Origin: an uncultured Blautia sp. | Lineage (GTDB): Bacteria > Bacillota > Clostridia > Lachnospirales > Lachnospiraceae | Direction of reading: 5' to 3' | Assembly (NCBI GenBank): GCA_934409175.1 | Contig: CAKRVX010000111.1 | Span: 1-5,672 of the forward strand | Length of the DNA: 5,672 nt | In this document: in pieces, positions 1 to 5,549 of the stretch | How the letters are laid out: every line of letters starts with the position of its first letter | Numbering within the stretch: the first letter of the stretch is position 1 | Notes under the pieces: model-generated | Seen by the model: the letters and a program-made list of their open reading frames with translations, nothing else | The model's database searches: none | Told to the model about the DNA's origin: nothing | Translations under genes and position numbers: made by a program

Positions 1-2
1 AA

Positions 3-463
3 AATAAAGCCTACTATATCGCCCAGCATGCGGACAGATCCTATCATAAACTTCTTGTTTCTTGTCGGCAGGGGATCAATCAGAGTGCGGCAGCCTCATT
101 ATGATTGAACCGATTATTTTATTCAGGGATTCTTTTTCCGGGCTTTTTTCAGCGGAAAAGCTGGTAATCGAAAGTGCGGGTGTGAGGATTATGTGCATTT
201 TGTTTTTTGAACCGCTCTGTAGTTTCTATGAAATACCGGCAGGTGTTTTGAGAGGGACAGGACATGCAATGATGCCGACAATCAGTACTATGGTTGGAAC
301 TTGTGTTTTTCGTATTATGTGGATATGTACAGTCTTTCGGATGCATCCATCTCTGGAAATGTTGTATCATGCATTTCCGCTGTCATGGGTTCTTACGATT
401 ACTTTTGTTGTGATTAGTTTTATTGTTGCGAAGCCTTTGAGGTTAAAAGAAAATTTCAAATAA
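3..463 (+). pseudogene. MATE-family efflux transporter, 3' remnant, frameshifted
   Basis: This is the C-terminal part of a multidrug/toxin extrusion (MATE) membrane antiporter; the 5' part lies outside the window. The reading frame starting at base 3 gives an AQHADRSYHK...RQGINQSAAASL stretch, which resembles the MATE segment after the sixth helix, and stops at TGA 102-104. The protein continues in the next frame from about 98 (EPIILF, then FYEIPAGVLRGTGHAMMPT, FRIMWICTVF and PLSWVLT) to TAA at 461-463. GxLRGxGxxxxP and the late SWxLT region are familiar MATE landmarks. Between SAAASL and EPIILF a normal MATE has most of a transmembrane helix, which is missing here, so the lesion looks like an out-of-frame deletion rather than a single-base error. 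The TTG at 62 gives an open frame to 463, but it starts inside the conserved region and has no ribosome binding site, so I treat it as dead. Confidence 0.8.
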
Positions 464-533
464 AAAATATGAATATTTGATATCTTTATAGTGAAGTGTC
501 AGGCAAGTTTCGGTTGGTCCTGACAATGCAGAA

Positions 534-574
534 CAGGCGCAAGTCACATTTTCGGAGACTTGCGCCTGCTTTTT
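534..574 (+). terminator. Rho-independent terminator after the MATE remnant
   Basis: A perfect 12-bp stem (534-545 with 557-568) closes an 11-base loop and is followed by CTTTTT at 569-574. It ends + strand transcription from the MATE remnant. It also sits directly against the stop codon of the convergent AEC gene (575-573), so it may help end that transcript too, although the - strand side has no good T-run. A smaller 7-bp hairpin (497-503 with 519-525) lies just upstream. Confidence 0.85.
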
Positions 575-1505
575 ATAGCATCATCTGGAATAACATTACC
601 ATAAATGGCATTGTGATAATAGAGAACAGTGTAGTTACAACATTGATCGCACTTGCATATCGTGAGTCATTTCCGTACACCTGGCACATCTGAGTTACTG
701 TAGAGGCAGATGGTGTGATGACTGCCAGGAAAACAATCAGCATGATCTGATTTCCATCAGAAGAAAGGGATGCCAGATGACTTAATTTCAGAAGTACAAG
801 TGAGAATAAAGGCACGGCGATCAGACGCAGGAAAGAAATAAAATAGACTCGTTTATTTGCAAAAATCTGCTTCAGATTCATACCTGCGAAGAGCATACCT
901 GTTACAAACATACTTGCCGGTCCGATCATGCTGCCGACTGCACTGAGGGTATTTCCAATGATTTCCGGCAGACGGATGCGGGTAAAGAAAAGTATGATAC
1001 CAATGAAAATCGAGATCATATTGATATTTAATACGATCTTTTTCCAGTCGTAAGATGGTTCACGGCTGATGATCTTTTTGCAGTGTGTCCAGAGAAAGAC
1101 AAGCTGCACGCTCATGAAAACACATCCATATAATACCCATTCCTGCCCCAGAATAAATGTTACGATTGGTACGATCAGATTTCCAGAATTGGAATAGTAA
1201 ACAGAGGCGATTTCCACTTCATTTAAATTCAGAAGTTTTCCCAAAACTGAAATGACAATCAGAAGAACTACCTGAATCATGACAGAAGCTGCGAGAGCAA
1301 TCAGAAGTCCCTGGACTGTATCCATGGTGTAATCTACCTGAAATGCGTTGATGATCACGCAGGGAATGATCAGATAGAGGACGATTTTGGATAAAACTTT
1401 GCTGTCGTCATCTTTTAAAAGATCCGTTTTTACGATTAAAAATCCCATGAAGATCATAAGAAAAAGCTCTGCAATCTGCTCCATGAGAAGAATACTGATG
1501 TGCAT
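573..1505 (-). CDS. AEC family (auxin efflux carrier-type) permease
   Basis: A 310-residue integral membrane protein of the AEC/Membrane_trans family (PF03547 type). Bacterial members export or exchange small organic anions such as malate or malonate; the substrate here cannot be told from sequence. The protein is hydrophobic throughout, with about ten predicted helices in two halves around a short polar link near residues 143-156. Signature points visible are SNSGNLIVP at 105-113 (the NxGNxxxP-type motif of the first half), GPASMFVTGMLFA at 195-207, and TPSASTVTQMCQVYGND at 264-280, the standard late motif in which a Pro-Ser/Ala stretch breaks a helix. Length is normal for the family, so the gene looks intact. 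The ATG at 1505 is preferred because AGGAG (1514-1518) lies 8 bases upstream; a second Met at residue 8 is less well placed. It is monocistronic and faces the MATE remnant. Confidence 0.92.
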   Translation of the reverse strand: MHISILLMEQIAELFLMIFMGFLIVKTDLLKDDDSKVLSKIVLYLIIPCVIINAFQVDYTMDTVQGLLIALAASVMIQVVLLIVISVLGKLLNLNEVEIASVYYSNSGNLIVPIVTFILGQEWVLYGCVFMSVQLVFLWTHCKKIISREPSYDWKKIVLNINMISIFIGIILFFTRIRLPEIIGNTLSAVGSMIGPASMFVTGMLFAGMNLKQIFANKRVYFISFLRLIAVPLFSLVLLKLSHLASLSSDGNQIMLIVFLAVITPSASTVTQMCQVYGNDSRYASAINVVTTLFSIITMPFMVMLFQMML

Positions 1506-1550
1506 AAAATTATCTCCTGTTATCGGTGGTATAGGTTGAAATCAGGGATA

Positions 1551-1579
1551 ATTATAGAACGTTTATTAATTAAGTGCAA
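1551..1579 (-). promoter_or_regulatory. Promoter of the AEC permease gene
   Basis: Read on the - strand, a perfect TATAAT (1556-1551) lies 17 bases after TTGCAC (1579-1574). The -10 box matches consensus fully; the -35 is weaker (TTG only). It is the only good sigma-A-type promoter between the AEC start and the dead dehydrogenase, and leaves a leader of roughly 40 bases before ATG 1505. Confidence 0.65.
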
Positions 1580-1643
1580 TCTAAATTTTCCCAAAAGAAA
1601 ACTAATAAGATGATGAAATTTATGATTACAAATCTGTGTTTGG

Positions 1644-2460
1644 TTATTTAAGTGTACCAGAAATAGCATCTTCGATTATATTGCCAGCTTTTGGGTGCCT
1701 ACCGGCATGATGTGGCATGGCATTGGACCGAAAGAATCGATGATATCTACCAGCTTCTTGTGATCTTTAGGGTTTTTGGTGAGTTCTCCATAGGTAAAAG
1801 CGATACCAAATTCCTGATAGAGATTTTTCAGGGAAGAGAGTGCCTCCTGAAGTAATATTTCGGTGTCTTTACCGGCAGTGCTGATGTTAAGGATTTCCTC
1901 AAAATATCGGTAAAAGATTCCTTTTTCATCACTTGCACGGTAGATTTCTTTTAACCAGTATGGAAATAATCCGGTTAAGGCCTGAGGATAATTTAAGCCA
2001 AGATATCTCTGTGCAAAAGACTGCAGAGGATATGGGATAAATTCAGGTTCAGATAGTTAATAGAAAGCTGAACGAAAGCAGTCATCTGTCCGTAAGTCAG
2101 GACGGAATCTGGCAGGGATTTCATGTAGGTTGGATTTAACCAGGTAAAGACTGGTTTTCCTACAGGGCATCCTGCCTGAAGTCCTGTACCGTCAATGGTG
2201 ATCTGAACATCGGCATTTGTTTCAGAACCAGACATTGGATTGGTAGGGATTGTGATAACCGGAAGCTGAGCAGCGGCTCTTTGCCTGCTTTTAAGCAGAA
2301 CACTTTGATTCCGGCATTGGTCAGAGTGGAAGTTAATTCTTCATAGTGACCACCGGAGATGAAACTGTTGGTCGGAACGATCAGCAGACGTTTTCCAAGT
2401 TTTTCAATTTTTTCTGTTACCAGTATGCCCGGCAGCGCCGAAAATCACTACTTTTTTCAT
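1644..2460 (-). pseudogene. Iron-containing alcohol dehydrogenase, multiply frameshifted remnant
   Basis: Pieces of one group III (iron-type) alcohol dehydrogenase lie in order on the - strand in different frames. Piece 1 (ATG 2460) reads MKKVVIFGAAGHTG and stops after 18 codons. Piece 2 (2420 to about 2277) reads VTEKIEKLGKRLLIVPTN...LTNAGIKVFCLKAGKE, the N-terminal dinucleotide-domain strand and helix. Piece 3 (about 2277-1993) reads LPVITIPTNPMSGSETNAD...LNPTYMKSLPD, the conserved GSGSE-like turn and the DPxYxxxLP region, and ends at TAA 1995-1993. Piece 4 (2032-1676) reads SFAQRYLGLNYPQALTG, then EIYRASDEKG and SFGPMP, ending at TAA 1678-1676. A last frame change gives IIEDAISGTLK and the probable original stop at 1646-1644. 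Missing are the GGGS cofactor loop (between pieces 2 and 3) and the two C-terminal-domain His iron ligands (between pieces 3 and 4). About 250 of the usual roughly 380-390 residues remain. The DAFxH-type iron site reads TAFVQ here. It cannot make an enzyme. Confidence 0.85.
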
Positions 2461-2495
2461 TTTGTTTGTTCCCCTTTTCTTTTTATGGTACATTT

Positions 2496-2526
2496 ACTAT
2501 ATTCCCCTCGGGTTACCCGAGGACAA
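2496..2526 (-). promoter_or_regulatory. MerR-type promoter/operator for the dehydrogenase gene
   Basis: On the - strand TTGTCC (2526-2521, -35) and TATAGT (2501-2496, -10) are separated by exactly 19 bases. The spacer region holds a perfect dyad, CCTCGGGTTACCCGAGG on the + strand (arms 2506-2512 and 2516-2522, centre 2514). A spacer lengthened to 19-20 bp with a dyad between the two boxes is the hallmark of promoters activated by MerR-family regulators, which twist the DNA to realign the boxes. Start of transcription would fall near 2489, about 30 bases before ATG 2460, which has AAGGGGA as a possible ribosome site. The divergent MerR gene supplies the obvious regulator. Confidence 0.8.
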
Positions 2527-2541
2527 GTACTTTTTTATAAT
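2513..2541 (+). promoter_or_regulatory. Possible promoter of the MerR gene, overlapping the operator
   Basis: A perfect TATAAT at 2536-2541 lies 17 bases after TTACCC (2513-2518), a poor -35 match that falls inside the operator dyad. If real, MerR bound to the dyad would cover the -35 box, giving the usual MerR autorepression. The -10 match is good; the -35 is weak, so the exact boxes are an inference. Confidence 0.4.
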
Positions 2542-2615
2542 TTTTGATTGGAGCAGTGGAACAGGTTTTCACTGGTGATAAATATTCCGCTTTTGGGAAA
2601 AAATAGGAGATGTTT

Positions 2616-2965
2616 ATGAAATATACAATAAAAGATATGTGTAAGAAATTAGACTTTACTGTTTATACAGTTCGTCACTATTGTGATATGGGACTTGTTC
2701 CTAATTTGCAGCATGACAAAAACGGAAACAGGATTTTTGATGAAGAATCCCTGCATTGGCTTCAGGGTGCTAAATTTCTTCGTGCCAGAAAGGGAAAAAT
2801 TCTTTGCAGGAACATCTGGAAATGTTGATCAAACTGAAAAAGCAGTCAGAAAAAGAAATGGAAGCCATGCAGGTTCGTATTGATTGTCTGTCAGATAAAA
2901 TTAAGCATTGCCAGGAAGTGATAGACACTGACGGAGCAGATGACTGCAATCCGCTGAACTGGTAA
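2616..2965 (+). pseudogene. MerR-family transcriptional regulator, internal deletion and frameshift
   Basis: The N-terminal half is a MerR winged helix-turn-helix: YTIKDMCKKLDFTVYTVRHY gives the recognition helix, followed by the wing GLVPNLQHDKNGNRIFDEE and LHWLQGAKFLRA. Translation then runs into out-of-frame codons and stops at TGA 2826-2828. The expected C-terminal coiled coil is present in another frame from about 2790: LQEHLEMLIKLKKQSEKEMEAM, IDCLSDKIKHCQEVI and a DDCNPLNW end at TAA 2963-2965. Intact relatives have about 15 more residues between these parts (the MSIxxI helix before the dimerisation helix), so an out-of-frame deletion near 2780-2792 is the best reading. ATG 2616 is preferred over ATG 2610 because AGGAG at 2605-2609 is 6 bases from 2616 but touches 2610. 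It is divergent to the dehydrogenase remnant with the operator between; the pairing resembles NmlR/AdhR-type regulators of alcohol dehydrogenase genes. Confidence 0.85.
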
Positions 2966-3038
2966 ATGAGGATAAGCAGCAAGATGAGTGAGCTGTATAA
3001 TATAGGTTACAGCATTAATCGTGCTGATATATTGTGAA

Positions 3039-3788
3039 TCATTTTCTGATATATCTTGAGTATGAAAATGTAATCAAAAAAATGGTAATACTGATCCATT
3101 GAGAAACTGAAAGTCCGTAAAATACGCCACGTCTCTGATCGTAGCGCAGAAATTCAAGTAAAAATCTGATAATACTGTACGAAATCAGATAAACAGATAT
3201 GGTATAATCACTTTTTTTCTTCAGACATAAAATAATCAGTATGGCAGAAAGAAAAAACAGCAAAAGCGCTTCAACCATTTGTACAGGAAACAATGGTGTT
3301 TCCGGTAAAGCGAGCGAGTTTTCAGGAAATACAACAGCGCAGGGACCGTTATATGGTACACCGTAACAGCAGCCCGCCATGAAACAGCCAATCCGGCCGA
3401 ATGCATGTAAAAAAGGAAAAAGAAAAATATATTTTTTTAGGTACAGGACAACATTAATCTGAAATGATTTTCCTGAAATCAGAATGAAAAAAAGTGCTCC
3501 CAGTAATCCGCCAAAAAAAACAAACCCTCCCTGCATTAATTGATTAAAATAGGAAAAACTGAGTTTATTCCAGGTAATATCTTTTAATGATACAATCAGG
3601 TATAGCAGTTTGGCCCCCAGAAAGGCACCTAACATTCCGCTTGCTTCCAATATAATAAAATCGTTAATATCATCTTTATTCTGGTGAATGAATATAAATG
3701 CGATAAAATTGGATATTATGAGTCCGATTGTAATGATCAGACCATATGAGGGAATAGAGAATCCGAGAATATTTGTAAATATATGCAT
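3039..3788 (-). CDS. Lgt-like (prolipoprotein diacylglyceryl transferase family) membrane protein
   Basis: A 249-residue polytopic membrane protein with the full set of Lgt landmarks in order: GGFVFFGGL (87-95), HAFGRIGCFMAGCCYG (128-143), PLFPVQMVEA (165-174, the HPxQLYEA-type segment), RFLLEFLRYDQRRG (208-221) and LSVSQWIS (226-233). Lgt moves diacylglycerol from phosphatidylglycerol to the lipobox Cys of prelipoproteins at the membrane. The GRIG arginine and late arginines are kept, but the HGGL histidine, considered catalytically important in E. coli Lgt, is Phe here, and GRxGN has become GRIGCF followed by a Cys pair. It therefore fits a Cys-rich Lgt paralogue group in clostridia rather than the housekeeping enzyme; its activity is uncertain. 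ATG 3788 is chosen because GGAGG (3793-3797) stands 4 bases before it; an upstream TTG at 3806 has no such site. It lies downstream of the small membrane protein gene with a hairpin between them. Confidence 0.85.
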   Translation of the reverse strand: MHIFTNILGFSIPSYGLIITIGLIISNFIAFIFIHQNKDDINDFIILEASGMLGAFLGAKLLYLIVSLKDITWNKLSFSYFNQLMQGGFVFFGGLLGALFFILISGKSFQINVVLYLKKYIFLFPFLHAFGRIGCFMAGCCYGVPYNGPCAVVFPENSLALPETPLFPVQMVEALLLFFLSAILIILCLKKKSDYTISVYLISYSIIRFLLEFLRYDQRRGVFYGLSVSQWISITIFLITFSYSRYIRK

Positions 3789-3797
3789 TTTTCCTCC

Positions 3798-3841
3798 AAA
3801 AATCAAATCGAGGTCTCTGCATATTTTACAAAGACCCCGAT
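3798..3841 (-). terminator. Intercistronic hairpin, partial terminator or attenuator
   Basis: On the - strand a 13-bp stem with two G-U pairs (3841-3829 with 3819-3807) closes a 9-base loop and is followed by TTGATTTTT (3806-3798). The T-tract runs straight into GGAGG, the ribosome site of the Lgt-like gene. No promoter is visible between the hairpin and that gene, so the likely role is to lower, not abolish, readthrough from the small upstream gene. It could also set stability of a processed message. Confidence 0.65.
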
Positions 3842-3849
3842 TACAGGAT

Positions 3850-4101
3850 TTAGCTCATAGAAGCGATTCCGCCAATAGCAGCAGCGCATGCTACATATAA
3901 AATCAGACATAAGATCAATCCAATAATAGAGCAAACCAGACCGCCAGTTGCCAGTCCTTTCTTCTGTGGATCTTTTCTGCCAAGGGCACCAAGTACGACT
4001 CCGATGATACCGAGGATAGCACCAAACCAACCTAAAGCTCCTGCTGAAAAAAGACCGATGATAATTGAGATAATGCCGAGTACTAATGAAGCAACTCCCA
4101 T
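3850..4101 (-). CDS. Small two-helix membrane protein, DUF4190-like
   Basis: An 83-residue, very hydrophobic, Gly- and Ile-rich protein. Two hydrophobic spans (about 3-41 and 50-79) flank a short basic loop, GRKDPQKKG at 41-49. The GLATGGLVCSIIGLIL run after the loop, and the matching SLVLGIISIIIGLF at the start, are typical of DUF4190-like small membrane proteins, whose function is unknown. The first span is long enough to be two tight helices or one hairpin. ATG 4101 is chosen because GGGAGGGAG lies 5 bases upstream; an ATG at 4119 would have that ribosome site inside the coding frame. It has a strong promoter (4138-4166) and is followed by a hairpin and then the Lgt-like gene on the same strand, so the two probably form an operon. 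Confidence 0.8.
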   Translation of the reverse strand: MGVASLVLGIISIIIGLFSAGALGWFGAILGIIGVVLGALGRKDPQKKGLATGGLVCSIIGLILCLILYVACAAAIGGIASMS

Positions 4102-4137
4102 TTTTCTCCCTCCCTTCATATGTATAGATACATGATT

Positions 4138-4166
4138 ATAGTATCAGTAGAAAATATTATTGTCAA
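4138..4166 (-). promoter_or_regulatory. Strong promoter for the small protein/Lgt-like operon
   Basis: On the - strand a perfect TTGACA (4166-4161) is followed after 17 bases by TACTAT (4143-4138), with TG one base before it (TGATACTAT), an extended -10. A shifted TATAAT (4140-4135) is also present but would need a 20-bp spacer. Transcription would start near 4130, giving a short leader before ATG 4101. Confidence 0.7.
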
Positions 4167-4236
4167 TAGTGTGAATAAAAAGTCGGAAATAAAAAATCGG
4201 ATACTTGATCAGAAGCTGAAAGACCAGTCTTCAATA

Positions 4237-4265
4237 TTTACTAAGTTGCCTGCATATGATATAAT
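4237..4265 (+). promoter_or_regulatory. Promoter of the orphan membrane protein gene
   Basis: TTTACT (4237-4242) and a perfect TATAAT (4260-4265) are 17 bases apart, with TG at 4257-4258 giving an extended -10. The leader to GTG 4358 would be about 85 bases. Just upstream, AAGAC-CA-GTCTT (4220-4231) is a small perfect dyad that could be a regulator site, or chance. The stretch 4167-4236 between the two divergent promoters shows nothing else. Confidence 0.6.
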
Positions 4266-4357
4266 ATTTTATATATACTGGAAAAAAATGGAACCCGACT
4301 GATGCAGCAAAATAATTGTGAGATAATTGTCAGTAAAGAATAACTGGAGGAGAAAGT

Positions 4358-4999
4358 GTGCAAAAGAATAAAAAACCTGGAAATGGAATCGGTATTGTTA
4401 AAGAAAACCGTCCTATGAAATCAACAAATATGACTGGTAAAAGAAATCAAAATAAGAAGAGTATAATCCTGGGAAAAAATGCAGAAAAATTAGATTCAAA
4501 GAACACAGATCTTAAGCCGAGTCCAGAACAGAAAAAAAATATAGAAGAGAAGAAAAGGGAAACAGGATTTGTGGTCCCGGTTTATGTAGTGGCATCAGTG
4601 GTGCTTTTGTTATTTGCGTTTGTAGGTGGCATGGATAATATTGAATCTATACAATCTGGTATGTCTATGTATAACGATGATTATGTATACAGAAAATCAA
4701 TTTATGAAGTGGGATTATCTGTTTTTGTCTGGTTTGGACTTATTCTGGCAATTATTTTTGATTTAAAATGGGAAAAAAGAAAGAATATTATGATCATAGG
4801 GCCATTGTTGCAGATAAATGCAATCTTTACTGCTGTTGCGATTCCATGTGAAGAATTTTATCTGAGATATTTTGATCCTGAAAGAGTGTGGGATATAGGG
4901 GGGATAGTGTCTGAAGTTTTTCTGGGCATTATATGTATCTACATATTTGGAGGGGTGGCATATACGATTGCAGTGTGTTTAAAAAACAGAAAGCAGTAA
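4358..4999 (+). CDS. Hypothetical membrane protein, Lys-rich N-tail and four helices
   Basis: A 213-residue protein I do not recognise. Residues 1-69 form a soluble tail rich in Lys, Asn and Gly with no hydrophobic stretch, probably disordered and cytoplasmic given its strong positive charge. Four likely membrane spans follow: about 71-91 (VVPVYVVASVVLLLFAFV), 117-135, 143-163 and 181-208, with a basic loop EKRKN at 139-143 and a short basic end KNRKQ. Loop 92-114 is acidic and aromatic (MYNDDYVYRK) and would face outside. There is no catalytic motif, lipobox or signal-peptidase site that I can see. GTG 4358 is the start because GGAGG (4346-4350) is 7 bases upstream and no ATG is better placed. 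The gene is AT-rich, stands alone, and is divergent from the small protein/Lgt-like pair. It is intact and has a proper promoter and RBS, so it is a real gene of unknown role. Confidence 0.8.
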   Translation: MQKNKKPGNGIGIVKENRPMKSTNMTGKRNQNKKSIILGKNAEKLDSKNTDLKPSPEQKKNIEEKKRETGFVVPVYVVASVVLLLFAFVGGMDNIESIQSGMSMYNDDYVYRKSIYEVGLSVFVWFGLILAIIFDLKWEKRKNIMIIGPLLQINAIFTAVAIPCEEFYLRYFDPERVWDIGGIVSEVFLGIICIYIFGGVAYTIAVCLKNRKQ

Positions 5000-5010
5000 A
5001 ATAAAAAGAG

Positions 5011-5046
5011 GGTTCTGCCGATTAATAGAATTTTGTTTGTCTTTTT
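5011..5046 (+). terminator. Weak terminator candidate after the orphan membrane protein
   Basis: GGTTCT (5011-5016) can pair with AGAATT (5027-5032) using two G-U pairs over a 10-base loop, followed by a T-rich run (TTGTTTGTCTTTTT) to 5046. The stem is short, so this is only a candidate, but it lies 12 bases past the stop codon and nothing better is present. Confidence 0.3.
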
Positions 5047-5068
5047 GAAAAACAGAAAAGAAGTTAAA

Positions 5069-5477
5069 AGCCCTCCGGGCATCTTTGTAATCAGCTGTCC
5101 ATGTTACTGATCATAGGCTCCAACTATCTGGAAACATTAGCACAGAGAAAACTTGCAGAGTATGCTTGTTCTCATCCGATCAGTAAAAGTTTACAGAAAG
5201 CCTATGGAAAGCAGATTGACCGAAGCAGATTGCATTTGCTCTGATCATCAAGTTTGTGTGTCTGGCACCTGGAGTATTTGGTATTGCAAATATGTGGTTT
5301 GCGATTTTCGCAGATGTAGGAGTTATGATTCTGGCTATTTTAAATGCAATTTGGGCATTGAGAGTAAAAAATCAGTTTGACTTTTTGAAAAAAAGAAAAT
5401 ATAATTACAACAAACGAGTAGCAAATGAGCGTAAATCCAGTTTCCTTGCTATTCGTTTTTATTTTAATAAAAGATAA
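5069..5477 (+). pseudogene. Heavy-metal P1B-type ATPase, scrambled 3' remnant
   Basis: Three short pieces of a cation-translocating P-type ATPase (zinc/cadmium/cobalt-like) lie in order in three frames. Piece 1 (about 5069-5110) reads FVISCPCY then stops; VISCPC is the metal-binding Cys-Pro-Cys of the transport helix. Piece 2 (5101-5244) reads GSNYLETLAQ joined directly to RKLAEYACSHPISKSLQKAYGKQIDRSRL; the first part normally precedes the phosphorylation site and HPISKS is the nucleotide-domain His-Pro motif. Piece 3 (about 5226-5477) reads IAFALIIKFVCLAPGVFGIANMWFAIFADVGVM and LAILNAIWALR, the last two helices. Absent are the DKTGT phosphorylation site, the hinge GDGxND region and the whole N-terminal half. 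Roughly 130 residues remain of about 620 or more. The tail after ALRVK is AT-rich and probably not original. An open frame at 5256-5477 survives but has no ribosome site. Confidence 0.8.
5412..5464 (+). terminator. Hairpin terminator at the end of the ATPase remnant
   Basis: A 13-bp stem with one G-U pair (5412-5424 with 5446-5458) closes a 21-base loop, followed by TTATTTT. It fits a terminator of the dead ATPase gene, overlapping the tail of its last open frame. The loop contains GCGTAAATCCAG, nearly the same as a segment in the next hairpin. Confidence 0.55.
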
Positions 5478-5488
5478 TATTAACCATT

Positions 5489-5549
5489 AAAAAAAGTGTG
5501 TAGCCTGTCAGCGTAAGTCCAGCTTATGTGACAGGTGCACACTTTTTTT
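5489..5549. terminator. Very strong bidirectional hairpin before the second MATE gene
   Basis: Outer stem: seven A plus GTGTG (5489-5500) with CACAC plus seven T (5538-5549), 12 bp. Middle stem: CCTGTCA (5504-5510) with TGACAGG (5529-5535), 7 bp. Inner stem: 5512-5517 with 5523-5528, 6 bp with one G-U, loop TCCAG. The A-tract on one side and T-tract on the other let it act in both directions. It ends only 36 bases before the MATE start and no promoter is visible after it, so it could be a leader attenuator as well as a boundary terminator. Confidence 0.85.

Noticed and set aside
98..104. Programmed ribosomal frameshift in the MATE gene
   Set aside because: There is no slippery heptamer, and a whole helix is missing at the junction, which frameshifting cannot restore.
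62..463. Open frame of 133 codons from TTG as a complete gene
   Set aside because: It starts inside a conserved MATE region with no ribosome site, and the upstream MATE sequence continues in another frame; it is part of the pseudogene.
497..525. Second terminator or riboswitch in the MATE/AEC gap
   Set aside because: Only a 7-bp stem with a 15-base loop and no T-run; most likely incidental next to the real terminator.
496..693. 65-codon + strand frame
   Set aside because: It runs through the terminator hairpin and antisense to the end of the AEC gene, with no family resemblance.
2346..2547. Two overlapping + strand frames of about 60 codons
   Set aside because: They are antisense to the dehydrogenase remnant and cross the MerR operator; their composition (Phe/Ser-rich) is a shadow.
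4120..4302. 60-codon + strand frame
   Set aside because: No ribosome site, AT-rich composition, and it covers two divergent promoters.
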